A stretch of 64,000 nucleotides of DNA from Budvicia aquatica DSM 5075 = ATCC 35567. Lineage in GTDB: Bacteria; Pseudomonadota; Gammaproteobacteria; Enterobacterales; Enterobacteriaceae. Under the pieces are notes generated by a model. That model was not told the origin of the DNA. It did not search any database and was given only the letters and a program-made list of their open reading frames with translations. The translations under genes were made by a program, and so were the position numbers. Shown here in pieces: positions 42,710 to 52,783 of the stretch (the first letter of the stretch is position 1; each line of letters starts with the position of its first letter). The stretch lies in NCBI RefSeq assembly GCF_000427805.1, contig NZ_ATYS01000010.1, positions 1-64,000 on the forward strand, in the 5' to 3' direction.

Positions 42710-43687
42710 ATGAAGCCCTCTGTTATCCTGTACAAAATTTTACCCGACGACCTGCTGGCCCGGCTGGAACAACATTTTACCGTTACCCAGTTTAATCGCC
42801 TGACGGCCGAAAACCGGCCGGCCTTTCTACAGGCGCTTGAGCATGCAGAAGGGTTAATAGGTTCCGGCGGTCAAATAGACAAAGCCGTTTTGGATCTGGC
42901 ACCTAAACTACGGGCCGTCTCAACCATCTCCGTTGGCTACGATAACTTCGACGTTAATGCCATGACTGAGCGAGGTATCGTTATGATGCATACGCCAACG
43001 GTACTCACCGAAACCGTGGCGGATACCGTTATGGCTTTGATTCTGTCCACTGCTCGTAGAGTGGTTGAAGTGGCTAACTGGGCTAAATCCGGGCAGTGGA
43101 AAGGCAGCGTTGGCAGCGATCTGTTCGGCCTCGACGTACACCACAAAACGATAGGTATTCTCGGCATGGGCCGTATCGGGCTGGCATTAGCTCAACGCGC
43201 TAACCTCGGATTTAATATGCCGGTGCTGTATAACGATCGTCAGGCTAATCCTGCAGTAGAATCGCGGTTCAACGCCCGCTTCTGCGATTTAGATACCCTG
43301 CTGTCCGAGTCGGATTTCTTATGTATTAGCCTGCCGTTAACCCCTCAGACTCACCATTTGATTGGAAAAGATCAACTGAAGAAAATGAAACCCAATGCCA
43401 TTTTGATTAACACCGGCCGTGGCCCGGTGATTGATGAAGCGGCACTGATTGAAGCACTTAAGGCCGGTACAATTCATGGTGCCGGGCTGGACGTTTATGA
43501 AAAAGAGCCGCTGGCCCCAGACTCTGAGCTGTTTCGCTTGCCCAACGTTGTCGCCCTTCCTCATATCGGTTCGGCCACTCACGAGACCCGCTACAATATG
43601 TCGGCCTGTGCGGTAGATAACCTGATTACCGCACTAACCGGTACAGTGGAAGTTAACTGCGTGAATGCGCAGGTTTTAGCAAAATAG
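42710..43687 (+). CDS. kguD: KguD, 2-keto-6-phosphogluconate (2-hydroxyacid) reductase
   Basis: 325 residues from the ATG at 42710; a GTG 12 bp upstream is possible. D-2-hydroxyacid dehydrogenase family: NAD(P)-binding [13 protein letters not shown] (about 153-165), catalytic Arg in NTGRGPVID, Glu in GLDVYEKEP and His at about 285 in [12 protein letters not shown]. It is close to GhrB/TkrA (324 residues) in length. In this operon it reduces 2-keto-6-phosphogluconate to 6-phosphogluconate, which enters the pentose phosphate or Entner-Doudoroff route. Last gene of the operon; a terminator follows. Confidence 0.9.
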   Translation: MKPSVILYKILPDDLLARLEQHFTVTQFNRLTAENRPAFLQALEHAEGLIGSGGQIDKAVLDLAPKLRAVSTISVGYDNFDVNAMTERGIVMMHTPTVLTETVADTVMALILSTARRVVEVANWAKSGQWKGSVGSDLFGLDVHHKTIGILGMGRIGLALAQRANLGFNMPVLYNDRQANPAVESRFNARFCDLDTLLSESDFLCISLPLTPQTHHLIGKDQLKKMKPNAILINTGRGPVIDEAALIEALKAGTIHGAGLDVYEKEPLAPDSELFRLPNVVALPHIGSATHETRYNMSACAVDNLITALTGTVEVNCVNAQVLAK

Positions 43688-43731
43688 TCGCGGGTGATTT
43701 AAAGCCACCATTCCTTGGTTAATAACGACTG

Positions 43732-43768
43732 AAAAAAAAAGCACCGGACCAACGCCAGTGCTTTTTTA
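43732..43768. terminator. Bidirectional terminator between kguD and proP
   Basis: Nine A's, the stem AAAAAGCAC / GTGCTTTTT around 43736-43766, then T's. It separates the convergent kgu operon and proP. Confidence 0.88.
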
Positions 43769-43785
43769 TTACTACAAACTAAGGA

Positions 43786-45288
43786 TTAATCCAGCTTTGG
43801 ATGTTGATCGATAAGCCGCTGTCTTTTCTTCTCCAGCTCTTTTATCTGACTATCAATATCTTCCACTCTTTGTTCAATATTATCGTACTGTTCCTGCAAC
43901 AGTTCTTTAGCCTCAGAACGGTCAGATGCCGCCGGAGTAGCGCCTTTCAGCGGCATATTAGCCGTCTCTTTCATAAACAGGCCGGTAACCAAGCCAATCA
44001 CTGATACCACCATCAGATAATAAGCAGGCATATACAAATTGTTGGTTGCTTCAACCAGCCACGCGGCCAGCGTCGGTGTTGCACCCGCAACCAGAACCGA
44101 AATATTAAACGAAATAGCCAATGCACTGTAACGGATATGGGTTGGGAACATCGCCGGCAGCGTCGAGGCCATTACGCCGGTAAATGCATTAAGTAACACT
44201 GCCAGTATTAACAAACCAACAAAGATCAAACCAATCACATCGCTGTTAATCAGCTTAAAACAAGGGATCGCCAGCACTAACAGACCGATACTTCCGCCTA
44301 TAACAAAAGGCCTACGGCCCAGACGGTCACTCATTAAGCCCATCACCGGCTGAACAAACAGCATGCCGATCATGACCGCAATTATAATCAATACCCCGTG
44401 ATCCTCCGAATAATGAAGATTATGGGATAAATAGCTCGGCATATATGTCAGCAGCATGTAATAGGTGACGTTGGTTGCGATAACCAGCCCAACACATACC
44501 AGCAGGCTCTTCCATTGGGTCGATGCTATCTCTCTGAATGACATCTTCGGTGGGTTTTGAATGGCATTACGATCGTCGGCTTCCATTTTATCTACGTGCT
44601 GTTGGAATGCAGGTGTCTCTTCCAGCGCATGACGTAAATACAGGCCGATTAAACCTAGCGGTGCCGCAAGGAAGAACGGAATTCGCCATCCCCAGTCGAG
44701 GAAATCCTGCTCACCGACCATGCTCGAAATAAATACCACTACGCCAGCACCCATCACAAACCCGGCAATCGATCCGAAATCAAGCCAGCTTCCCATGAAG
44801 CCACGCTTTCTGTCCGGAGAGTATTCAGCTACAAATATGGCTGCACCTGAATACTCTCCGCCAACGGAAAAACCCTGCGCAAGTTTTGCCAGCAACAATA
44901 GAATTGGCGCCCAAATGCCGATAGACGCATACGAGGGGATTAAACCAATACAAAAGGTACTCACGGCCATAATGATGATAGTGATGGAAAGTACTTTCTG
45001 GCGGCCAAATTTATCACCCATAGCGCCAAAAAACAGACCACCCAGTGGCCGGACAATAAAGGGAACTGAAAACGTCGCCAGTGCGGCGATCATCTGAATA
45101 CCCGGTGATGCCCCCGGAAAAAATACTTGCCCTAAAGCATAGGCGACGAAGCCATAGACGCCAAAATCAAACCACTCCATTGCGTTACCCAGTGCCGCTG
45201 CCGTTATGGCCTTCTTTAGCTTGGCATCATCAATGATTGTAATATCATTAATTTGTAGTGGCGTAGCGCGTTTTCTTATAAATTTCAT
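43786..45288 (-). CDS. proP: Proline/glycine-betaine:H+ symporter ProP
   Basis: 500 residues, exactly the E. coli length. MFS sugar-porter-like fold with 12 membrane segments (GNAMEWFDFGVYGFVAYALG is the hallmark first helix; GDKFGRQKV is the loop after helix 2). The C-terminal about 50 residues (DRSEAKELLQEQYDNIEQRV and following) form the heptad-repeat coiled coil that sets the osmolality threshold in E. coli ProP. It takes up proline, betaine and ectoine in hyperosmotic conditions. Convergent with kguD. Confidence 0.95.
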   Translation of the reverse strand: MKFIRKRATPLQINDITIIDDAKLKKAITAAALGNAMEWFDFGVYGFVAYALGQVFFPGASPGIQMIAALATFSVPFIVRPLGGLFFGAMGDKFGRQKVLSITIIIMAVSTFCIGLIPSYASIGIWAPILLLLAKLAQGFSVGGEYSGAAIFVAEYSPDRKRGFMGSWLDFGSIAGFVMGAGVVVFISSMVGEQDFLDWGWRIPFFLAAPLGLIGLYLRHALEETPAFQQHVDKMEADDRNAIQNPPKMSFREIASTQWKSLLVCVGLVIATNVTYYMLLTYMPSYLSHNLHYSEDHGVLIIIAVMIGMLFVQPVMGLMSDRLGRRPFVIGGSIGLLVLAIPCFKLINSDVIGLIFVGLLILAVLLNAFTGVMASTLPAMFPTHIRYSALAISFNISVLVAGATPTLAAWLVEATNNLYMPAYYLMVVSVIGLVTGLFMKETANMPLKGATPAASDRSEAKELLQEQYDNIEQRVEDIDSQIKELEKKRQRLIDQHPKLD

Positions 45289-45632
45289 TGAGTTAAATCC
45301 TTACTTTTACTATTACTCTTGGGTCCTGATTCACCGTTTAAAATAAATCTAACGTTGTAGATACCTAGGGATATCAACATGATGGATAACAACAAAAACA
45401 CCCTGACAACAATTATTTTAGTCGATAAAATTAGGATGCTAGGTTTTTTTTCATTAATTAAAGCGATAGGTACCACCAATTAGCTATCAGATTGGTCATA
45501 TACTCATCTATAAAATTGCCATTTATATAGTCGAAAAGGCTGATAAATCAAAAATTATCAGACAAGAAAAAACGACTGATTAGCCGGAGAACCTACCCAA
45601 GCTCACCAGTAAGAAATAAGGGAATAAAGGGG
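45289..45632. other. Intergenic region proP / aaeB
   Basis: 344 bp between proP (reading away) and the 3' end of aaeB. It should contain the proP promoter. A 64-codon frame (45285-45479, minus) overlaps the proP start and is not called. The DNA is AT-rich without clear hairpins. Confidence 0.35.
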
Positions 45633-47597
45633 CTAATCAATCAATGCGTGCCGATATTTCTCCAGCATCTCAGCCAGCCGTCTGACCGGTACGGTGACAA
45701 TCTCCGGTGCCTGATAATCCACCAGTTTCTGCTGATAAATATTCAACTCTTCCAGCAAGCGCATAAAATATTCGCTTCTTTTCACATCGCTGTTAGTCGA
45801 ACAGACTTTATCTGCCGTTGCCCGAATCCGCTTATGAAAATCTGACAGTTCCTGATTGACAGGAATAGGCGCATTGCGCAATCGCTGTTGAGCAATAATC
45901 AACGTTAAGGCTAATCGATACTTGGCAATATCGTTAGGGAACATATTCAGTAACTGAAACAGCTGCTGGTACAGCGCAGGAAGGTGATTTTCATTACGAC
46001 GGCTCTGATTAGTGGTCAGAGAAGACACCGCGCTGAACACAAAGCGGTTGAGCAGCGTACGTCCGGTTCGGGCCTTCGCATGGTCGCGAATTAAGAACAG
46101 AACAATCATCGACACAAAGCAGCCAATAATCTGGCTGACGGCATTATCAATAAAAATACTTACCGGAAATGACATCGGGTTGCTCAACACAATAATATTA
46201 ATGGTTGAAGCCAGCGTACCCAGCGATCCTAAACGACGCTTCTGTACCTGTAGCCCGATAATAAACGACAGCAATCCTAAACTGATACACAGTAAAAGCA
46301 TGCTTTGCTGAGTCGAAGGCATGATGAGCATATAAAACAGTCCACCAACCGGTAAGGCAATAATGGTCCCGAGCAGAAAATCAATTGATGCCATGCGCGG
46401 GTTAGGTGTCCGCATCGCCAATGCGGTAACAACGGCAATCATAACCATAAAACCGCTGCCGGACTCCCAGCCGGTCCACAGCCAGAACAGGCAGCCCACC
46501 GATGTTGCCACCCAAGTTCGTAAGCCATTAATCATCGCGTGATGACCTTCCGCCGATGACGGCTTCACAACGTATTCGCTTGCCAGAATAGCGTCTTCAA
46601 CGCGGCTAATGCTGCTGTTAGTGTGAACCCCCTTTGCCAATAGCAGGTAACGGGTTGCGGTGCCAATCCAGCCGCTGAGAGTGACTGGAATATCACTACT
46701 CAGGCCGCCGCCCACCAGATAACGTAGCTGTTTTATACGGCTATGCACATCAGCTATTGTTTCTACCGGTTGGCCAATCAGCGTCCGTATTTGGGCAGGG
46801 AGCCGATCGGGACTCTCTTTAGTAATAAAGAACGTTTCACAGGCATGGGTTATCAGAGTCAGCGAAACGGTATTCAGCGCAGTCAAACGTCGATTACAGC
46901 GAATCCAGCGGGATGACTCCAGCATCAGATTACCGCGCATTCCGTTCAACCCGTTGGTGGCTTTAACTAAGTTATTCCACGCGGTATCCACCGCCTCTTT
47001 GTCTTTGCCACTAACACACAGTTGCAGTAAGCGGAACTGATCGACCATTAGCTGGCTTACCGTTCGGTCAATATCGTTTTTAATTGAGCGAGGAGAAAAC
47101 AAGATATCAGCCAGTACCGCACAAACAATTCCCAATACAATTTCGCTACAGCGCTCTACGGCAAACTGGGGGCCTAGCGTTGAATGGCTTGCCCCGCTGG
47201 TAATCACAATAATTAATGCGGTATACCCCGCCAGCCCAAGCGCATAGGAATTCTCAATCCGCACTAATGAAGAAAGCCAGGTACAAATTCCGGCCCAGGC
47301 GCAGCCGACCAGCAACATCACTACCGGAGCCCTGATGAATAGCACCATAATGATCAGGCCGGCAATAGATCCGATAAACGTTCCGATAATCCGCAGCCAG
47401 CCACGGTGGCGAATGGCACCGGAAAATGGTTCACCACCGGCGGCAAATGCCGGGCCGGCAACCACAATAGCGGCAGTCAATACTGACCACCTCGGCGTTT
47501 GTAGCTGCAGATGAAAGCCTAAAAACAGCGCCAGCACAATGGCGAAAGTCAGCTTACACGGGAAGCGCAGGCGTAAGAATACGCTACTGTTCATCAT
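45633..47597 (-). CDS. aaeB: p-Hydroxybenzoic acid efflux pump subunit AaeB
   Basis: 654 residues (E. coli 655). FUSC/aromatic acid exporter family: two blocks of about five or six membrane helices separated by a cytoplasmic domain. Conserved segments are [20 protein letters not shown] (N-terminal), [20 protein letters not shown] and the second-block [20 protein letters not shown]. It exports aromatic carboxylic acids with AaeA. It starts 9 bp after aaeA. Confidence 0.95.
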   Translation of the reverse strand: MMNSSVFLRLRFPCKLTFAIVLALFLGFHLQLQTPRWSVLTAAIVVAGPAFAAGGEPFSGAIRHRGWLRIIGTFIGSIAGLIIMVLFIRAPVVMLLVGCAWAGICTWLSSLVRIENSYALGLAGYTALIIVITSGASHSTLGPQFAVERCSEIVLGIVCAVLADILFSPRSIKNDIDRTVSQLMVDQFRLLQLCVSGKDKEAVDTAWNNLVKATNGLNGMRGNLMLESSRWIRCNRRLTALNTVSLTLITHACETFFITKESPDRLPAQIRTLIGQPVETIADVHSRIKQLRYLVGGGLSSDIPVTLSGWIGTATRYLLLAKGVHTNSSISRVEDAILASEYVVKPSSAEGHHAMINGLRTWVATSVGCLFWLWTGWESGSGFMVMIAVVTALAMRTPNPRMASIDFLLGTIIALPVGGLFYMLIMPSTQQSMLLLCISLGLLSFIIGLQVQKRRLGSLGTLASTINIIVLSNPMSFPVSIFIDNAVSQIIGCFVSMIVLFLIRDHAKARTGRTLLNRFVFSAVSSLTTNQSRRNENHLPALYQQLFQLLNMFPNDIAKYRLALTLIIAQQRLRNAPIPVNQELSDFHKRIRATADKVCSTNSDVKRSEYFMRLLEELNIYQQKLVDYQAPEIVTVPVRRLAEMLEKYRHALID

Positions 47598-47606
47598 CGG
47601 CTTCGC

Positions 47607-48539
47607 TTAACCAAACTCGCGCAGGCGGTGCATCAGCATCATCACCGGTGAAGACTGGTTATCGGCCTCGGCCTTCTTGGTTACGACAACGGTCGCCGTG
47701 GTCCCTGCCGGGTACGGGTGTTCCTGCTCAGCGGGCGCCAGCAAAATTTTCACCGGCACCCGTTGGGCAAGGCGTACCCACTCAAGATTAGAATCAACCG
47801 TTGCCAGACCTTTACTATCGGCAACAGAACTACTGTTATGAATACCGGCTGAAATGCTGTCGACCGTTCCGGTCAAAATTCGATTGCTGCCCAACGGCGT
47901 AATTTCGACCCTATCGCCTTGCTTAATGGTATTGAGCTTGGTCTCTTCCATATAGGCCAAAATATAAAACGAACCTTTCTTCACCAATGCTACCGTGGTT
48001 TGACCCCGATTAATAAACTCACCGGCATGAACATTCAGGTTAGTCACCCAACCGTCGGCTGGCGCGAGTACCACGGTTCTTTCCAAATCTAATCGCGCTA
48101 AATCCCGTGCAGCGGTGGCTTTAGCTAACTGGTGACGAACCGTCGCCAGTGAATTATTTGACTGGTCGATCTCTTCCTGCGACATAGCCTGAACGCCAAG
48201 ACGCACGCGACGACCTGCTTCGCGCTGTTTTTCAGCGGCCAGCGTTTTGAAATATTCTACATCGGCCTCCGCTTGGTTAAGCGCCTGTTCATACCGCTGC
48301 CGATCGATAACCATCAGAACCTGGCCTTTTTTAACCAACTGGTTATCAACGATCGGCACTTCTGATAACAGGCCACTGACGTCCGGAGAAATCGCCACTA
48401 CGTCGGCGGTAAATTTGGCATCTCTGGTCCAGGGCGATTCGGTATAGAACGCCCAAGTTTTAAATACGGCAATCGCGGCCAGCACGACAAGAATCACCGT
48501 AATGGCAATTCGGCTTGTTTTTATCATTAATTGATTCAC
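47607..48539 (-). CDS. aaeA: p-Hydroxybenzoic acid efflux pump subunit AaeA
   Basis: 310 residues, the E. coli length. Membrane-fusion (HlyD/EmrA-like) periplasmic adaptor: one N-terminal membrane anchor ([20 protein letters not shown]), the lipoyl half-motifs ([20 protein letters not shown] and [14 protein letters not shown]-like), an alpha-hairpin (about 75-145) and a beta-barrel. It links AaeB in the inner membrane to an outer membrane channel. Middle gene of aaeXAB. Confidence 0.95.
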   Translation of the reverse strand: MNQLMIKTSRIAITVILVVLAAIAVFKTWAFYTESPWTRDAKFTADVVAISPDVSGLLSEVPIVDNQLVKKGQVLMVIDRQRYEQALNQAEADVEYFKTLAAEKQREAGRRVRLGVQAMSQEEIDQSNNSLATVRHQLAKATAARDLARLDLERTVVLAPADGWVTNLNVHAGEFINRGQTTVALVKKGSFYILAYMEETKLNTIKQGDRVEITPLGSNRILTGTVDSISAGIHNSSSVADSKGLATVDSNLEWVRLAQRVPVKILLAPAEQEHPYPAGTTATVVVTKKAEADNQSSPVMMLMHRLREFG

Positions 48540-48546
48540 GGTGGCC

Positions 48547-48750
48547 TCAAATAAATAAACGGGTAATCAAATAGAACAGACAGCAATAGAGGGCCGTATT
48601 AAATAGCGCCGGATGCCAGACAAAGTCATATATTCCAGTCGGCTGTAATAACCGCCTGCATAAAAAAAATAGCGCTAAAGCTAATAGTAGTTCGAAAAAA
48701 ATCGGTGGAAACGACAGGCCAAAAATGACCATCACCGGTAGCAACTCCAT
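48547..48750 (-). CDS. aaeX: AaeX small membrane protein
   Basis: 67 residues (E. coli AaeX 67). Two membrane helices ([20 protein letters not shown] and [19 protein letters not shown]) on each side of a short loop. DUF1656 family, always first gene of aaeXAB; its role in the efflux complex is not known. Start chosen at ATG 48750, 7 bp from aaeA at its 3' end. Confidence 0.93.
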   Translation of the reverse strand: MELLPVMVIFGLSFPPIFFELLLALALFFLCRRLLQPTGIYDFVWHPALFNTALYCCLFYLITRLFI

Positions 48751-49158
48751 GATTTACCCTTACGATTACAATGATATTAAACGCCGGTTTCACTGAGTTA
48801 ATTAGTCCGGTTCTATATTTACTGCACCAATATTTACTGCACAAACTCTCATTCCCGTGACGTCACAGGCAGGCACTCATATACAACAAAAATGAGATCG
48901 ATCGGAATAAGAGTAACGACCACTCGCCTTGGCCGGAAAGTCATAGTCGGGAACCACGTCAACAGGACTGAAGCCTGTCAGTTGTAGCGTTGTATACTAG
49001 CTAAGAATAATCGCTCTGCATAGAATCTGTGAGCTAAATCACTTTTCACTTTAACTTAACAATCCCCCCTTTTTTTCAGCTATTATTAGTCAATCCTTTT
49101 GCCGTACAGAGGGCGTTTCCCCTTTTATTGCATATCACCAATTCAGGCAGAATAAAGA
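48751..49158. promoter_or_regulatory. aaeX / aaeR divergent promoter region with a direct repeat
   Basis: 408 bp between divergent starts. ATATTTACTGCAC occurs twice in tandem (48815-48827 and 48830-48842), 65-92 bp upstream of aaeX; the 15-bp period puts the two copies on different faces of the helix, yet the position fits an AaeR contact site. The remaining DNA contains no ORF. Confidence 0.45.
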
Positions 49159-50100
49159 ATGGAACGACTTAACCGCATGGCGGTATTTGCTAAAGTAGCA
49201 GAATTCGGCTCTTTTACCCGCGCGGCCCGCCAGTTAGAAACCAGCGTTTCATCCGTTAGCCAGACAATTTCTAAACTGGAAAATGAGCTCAACGTTAAGC
49301 TGCTTAATCGTAGCACCCGCAGCATAGCCCTGACCGAGGCCGGTAAGATCTATTATCAGGGTTGCCGCCGCATGCTGGCTGAAGCCAAAGACGTGCATGA
49401 ACAGCTCGATGCTTTCAATAACACCCCGACGGGTACCCTGCGCATTGGTTGTTCAACTACCATGTCTCAGAACGTACTGGCGAATATGACTGCAGAGATG
49501 CTGCGTGAATATCCGGGGCTGAAAGTCGATTTAGTCGCCGGCGTCCCTGCTCCGGACCTCATCTCCGACGGTTTGGACGTGGTTATTCGCGTTGGTGCAC
49601 TTCAGGATTCCAGCCTGTTTTCTAAACGCCTGGGATCTATGCCCATGGTCGTATGCGCCGCCCGCAGCTACCTCACTACCTACGGTACCCCCGAAAAACC
49701 CGGTGATATGGTGAACTTTTCGTGGCTGGAATACAGCGTTCGACCGGACAGTGAATTTGAGCTGATTGCTCCGGAAGGCGTGACGACGCGAATAACGCCT
49801 CAGGGGCGTTTTATGACTAATGATGCTCAAACCATGATTCGCTGGTTAAAAGCCGGAGCCGGTATTGCCTACGTTCCGTTAATGTGGGTAATTGATGATA
49901 TTAATTCCGGTGAAGTAGAAATTTTGTTTCCCCGTTATCACTCGGATCCGCGCCCGGTCTATGCGCTATATACCGAGAAAGATAAGCTACCGCTGAAAGT
50001 ACAGGTATGCATTAACTACCTTACTGATTACTTTATTCAAGTAACGCAGATGTACCAAAGCTATCGTCAGCAAGCTAAATCCCGGGAACGGCAAAGTTAA
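49159..50100 (+). CDS. aaeR: LysR-type activator AaeR
   Basis: 313 residues (E. coli 309). LysR winged helix-turn-helix at 1-60 (MERLNRMAVFAKVAEFGSFT, then AARQLETSVSSVSQTISKLE), substrate-binding domain from about 90. It activates aaeXAB in response to aromatic carboxylic acids; the divergent arrangement is the same as in E. coli. Confidence 0.92.
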   Translation: MERLNRMAVFAKVAEFGSFTRAARQLETSVSSVSQTISKLENELNVKLLNRSTRSIALTEAGKIYYQGCRRMLAEAKDVHEQLDAFNNTPTGTLRIGCSTTMSQNVLANMTAEMLREYPGLKVDLVAGVPAPDLISDGLDVVIRVGALQDSSLFSKRLGSMPMVVCAARSYLTTYGTPEKPGDMVNFSWLEYSVRPDSEFELIAPEGVTTRITPQGRFMTNDAQTMIRWLKAGAGIAYVPLMWVIDDINSGEVEILFPRYHSDPRPVYALYTEKDKLPLKVQVCINYLTDYFIQVTQMYQSYRQQAKSRERQS

Positions 50101-50115
50101 CAGGCGTAATTCGCT

Positions 50116-50928
50116 ATGCATGAGATTATCAGTAACATTCATTTTATTTATCAGGCAAAACGGCCTCAGGTATTACGCCAGCTCTCGGTGACATCTCCGC
50201 TTCTGGCCTGGGTACGCAGCGGGCAAAAACGCGTAACGACAGAAGACAGTCACTATACGTGCCATACAGAGCAATGCATCGTTTTACCGGCCCCTTACCA
50301 GTTCGGCATAGAAAATATTCCGGTACATCAGGGGCGATATTTTGCCCACTGCATTGTGCCACCAACCGCCTGGATGGACCGATTCCGGCAACGCTATGGT
50401 GATTTGATTTCTCAGCATATTTCTCACAATAACAGCAGCCCTCCGGTTTTTGACTTATCCCAAACCCTGCACCGACAGCTTGAAGAGTTTATTAGCCTGA
50501 CTGAATTGAATGACCCCACCTCGCTGGATCGGGCCCGAGTTGAATTGGTATGGCAGCAAATTCTACTTACTATGATGTATGACGGCGTTGGCGCCGCGCT
50601 GTTTATTAATCCGAAAGCAAGCCTGGCCGGTACGGTTAGCGCCCTGATTAATGCAGACTTGGCCCGTGACTGGCAGAGTAAAGAATTAGCCGGCAGGCTG
50701 AATATGAGTGAATCGACCTTCAGGCGAAAACTACAAAGTGAAAATACATCGTTTACCCAGCTACTACATCAGCTACGCATGAGCCATGCGGCACATTTAC
50801 TGATGGCCAGTAGTCACAATATTCAGCAAATTGCTCTGGATACCGGCTATAGCTCGCCGTCTAAATTCACATCTCGTTTTAAACAACAGTTTGGTTTAAC
50901 ACCCGCAGCATTAAGAAAAACCCTGTAA
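50116..50928 (+). CDS. AraC-family transcriptional regulator
   Basis: 270 residues. The N-terminal domain (about 1-160) is of the type found in virulence/stress AraC members (short cupin with IVLPAPYQFGIENIPVHQGR). The C-terminal two helix-turn-helices are clear (SKELAGRLNMSESTFRRKLQ and IQQIALDTGYSSPSKFTSRF, then FGLTPAALRKTL). It starts 15 bp after aaeR and is probably co-transcribed with it. The target is unknown; the next gene downstream is a YbhB/YbcL-type periplasmic protein. Confidence 0.82.
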   Translation: MHEIISNIHFIYQAKRPQVLRQLSVTSPLLAWVRSGQKRVTTEDSHYTCHTEQCIVLPAPYQFGIENIPVHQGRYFAHCIVPPTAWMDRFRQRYGDLISQHISHNNSSPPVFDLSQTLHRQLEEFISLTELNDPTSLDRARVELVWQQILLTMMYDGVGAALFINPKASLAGTVSALINADLARDWQSKELAGRLNMSESTFRRKLQSENTSFTQLLHQLRMSHAAHLLMASSHNIQQIALDTGYSSPSKFTSRFKQQFGLTPAALRKTL

Positions 50929-51039
50929 GCCTCACAATAACCGAATCGGGATATCATCTGACCGGTTCGGGCGCGAAAGCATAGGCTTAACCGGCGGATG
51001 ATAGTCACCTCTGATTCAATTTGAATATGGATGTGCCTG

Positions 51040-51597
51040 ATGACAAAAATAACGACTACAGCACTGCTACTGGCTTCGGTTTTTTGTAGCGCTGCTCACG
51101 CCAATAGCCATAACTTCACAATGACTAGCCCACAAATAAAAGCGAACCAGACGATGCCCGCAGAGCAGGTATTCTCTGGTTTCGGCTGCCAAGGAGGCAA
51201 CCTCTCACCGGAGCTAAACTGGCAAAATCCACCGGTGGGAACGAAAAGCTTTGCCGTCTCGGTATACGATCCGGCGGCACCGACCGGCAGCGGCTGGTGG
51301 CACTGGATGGTGTTTAATATTCCGACTGATGTTACCCGCTTACCATCGGGCATCACTGAAGCAGGCCACAACTTACCTCATGGCGCAGTCCAAGCCCGTA
51401 ACGACTTTGGTTTATCCGCTTATGGCGGAGCCTGTCCGCCGGTAGGCGATGCTGCTCACCCCTACATCTTTACGGTTTACGCCCTTAGCGTGGATAAACT
51501 CCCGTTAGATAGCAATACACCGCCCGCCATGGTGGGGTATATGATTAACAGTAACCTGTTGGGTAAAGCGACATTCACCAGTTATTATCAGCGCTGA
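51040..51597 (+). CDS. Periplasmic YbhB/YbcL-family (PEBP-like) protein
   Basis: 185 residues from the ATG at 51040; an ATG 9 bp upstream is possible. Signal peptide MTKITTTALLLASVFCSAAH, cut after about AHA. The phosphatidylethanolamine-binding-protein fold motifs are present: GFGCQGGNLSPELNW, VSVYDPAAPTGSGWWHWMVF (ligand pocket D-P and G-x-W-H-W) and GAVQARNDFGLSAYGGACPP. YbcL of uropathogenic E. coli is a secreted relative that dampens host response. The function of this copy is unknown. Confidence 0.88.
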   Translation: MTKITTTALLLASVFCSAAHANSHNFTMTSPQIKANQTMPAEQVFSGFGCQGGNLSPELNWQNPPVGTKSFAVSVYDPAAPTGSGWWHWMVFNIPTDVTRLPSGITEAGHNLPHGAVQARNDFGLSAYGGACPPVGDAAHPYIFTVYALSVDKLPLDSNTPPAMVGYMINSNLLGKATFTSYYQR

Positions 51598-51614
51598 TTA
51601 CGATGCGTTAACGC

Positions 51615-51645
51615 CATCAAACCCGTACTGTTTGCGGGTTTGATG
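51615..51645. terminator. Perfect 11-bp hairpin after the PEBP-like gene
   Basis: CATCAAACCCG (51615-51625) pairs with CGGGTTTGATG (51635-51645). The T-run afterwards is weak. It lies 18 bp after the stop codon. Confidence 0.6.
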
Positions 51646-51759
51646 CTATTTAGGTTCGCCGTTTTTTTGCCTGCATCAATATTAATGACGGCTATCGTCA
51701 GCCTCTGCTTTTCCCGATAAACTCAATGCCAGAGTATTTGAAAAAACAGGAGCCTTGAT

Positions 51760-52239
51760 ATGAGTAACGCGCCCATAGTTAAAAACTCCGGCATCAGTAA
51801 CGTTAGCTTTGGCCACAACGTTACCCTTGTTCAGCCGGTTAACCTATACGGCTGTTTTATTGGCAATGATGTCTTTATCGGCCCTTTTGTTGAAATACAA
51901 AAAAATACTCATATCGGTGAACGAACTAAAATTCAGTCCCACAGTTTTTTGTGTGAATACATCACTATCGGCGACGATTGTTTTATTGGCCACGGCGTGA
52001 TGTTTGCAAATGATATGTTTAAAAACGGTAAGCCCGATGCCCGTTGTGAATCATGGGCCCGTATTGCTATCGGAAATCGGGTATCAATCGGCTCTAATGC
52101 CACGATTCTTGCCGTAACTATCTGCGACGACGTGGTTATCGGTGCCGGTTCCGTCGTCACTAAAGATATTTCAACTGCCGGGATTTATGCCGGAAATCCG
52201 GCCCGTTTTTTACGCCCGCTGCCCGATGAGGTAGAATGA
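51760..52239 (+). CDS. Hexapeptide-repeat acyltransferase (left-handed beta-helix)
   Basis: 159 residues of hexapeptide repeats (NVSFGHNVTLVQPVNLYGCF, IGNDVFIGPFVEIQ, IGDDCFIGHGVMF, IGNRVSIGSNATIL, VVIGAGSVVTKDIS) ending AGNPARFLRPLP. This is the trimeric left-handed beta-helix acetyltransferase family; the closest known types are WbpD/WlbB-like UDP-amino-sugar N-acetyltransferases. No sugar-biosynthesis genes are adjacent, so the substrate is uncertain. Confidence 0.85.
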   Translation: MSNAPIVKNSGISNVSFGHNVTLVQPVNLYGCFIGNDVFIGPFVEIQKNTHIGERTKIQSHSFLCEYITIGDDCFIGHGVMFANDMFKNGKPDARCESWARIAIGNRVSIGSNATILAVTICDDVVIGAGSVVTKDISTAGIYAGNPARFLRPLPDEVE

Positions 52240-52279
52240 ATAGCGTTACTACAATAAGTCTATAAATTAAGGTTATTCT

Positions 52280-52783
52280 GTGCGTTATTATATCCGCCCG
52301 ATGACATCGGTTGATTTAAGCAATGTGCTTCACATTCAAGCCTCGGTTTATCACGCCGATCTTCTGGAAGGGATTGAGTTCTTTCAAAATCGGCTGTTGT
52401 TGTCAGCAGCTAACTGTTGGGTAGCGGAAGGGGAAGCATCCCTGCTTGGCTATTTGATCTCATACCCGTGGCTACGTACTTTTCCACCAGAGTTAGACGT
52501 TATGTTGGAAAATATTCCCCCCTATGCCGATAGCTGGTTTGTTCATGACTGTGCGATTTCACCTGCGGCTCAGGGCCTTGGCGTTGGCAAACAGCTATTT
52601 ACCTCAGCTCAGAAACATGCACTACAACAGGGGTTTACCCACACTAGTCTGGTGTCCTTAGCACAGGCTAACAGTTACTGGCTACGTCATGGCTATACCG
52701 CGGTGGATAATACTCCGCAGTTGGATAAGAAACTGGCCCAATATGGCAACGGTGCCTGTTATATGTACCGCGAGGTCGGCTAA
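52280..52783 (+). CDS. GNAT-family N-acetyltransferase
   Basis: 167 residues from a GTG (AAGG ribosome site). GNAT fold: N-terminal YYIRPMTSVDLSNVLHIQ and the acetyl-CoA-binding motif A with DCAISPAAQGLGVGKQLFTSA (Q/R-x-x-G-x-G/A pattern), then YWLRHGYTAVD near the C-terminus. The substrate is unknown. It ends tail-to-tail with ligB, overlapping by 4 bp. Confidence 0.85.
   Translation: MRYYIRPMTSVDLSNVLHIQASVYHADLLEGIEFFQNRLLLSAANCWVAEGEASLLGYLISYPWLRTFPPELDVMLENIPPYADSWFVHDCAISPAAQGLGVGKQLFTSAQKHALQQGFTHTSLVSLAQANSYWLRHGYTAVDNTPQLDKKLAQYGNGACYMYREVG

Noticed and set aside
45285-45479. 64-codon minus-strand frame overlapping the proP start
   Set aside because: Overlaps the proP ribosome site and start; hydrophobicity alone is weak evidence.
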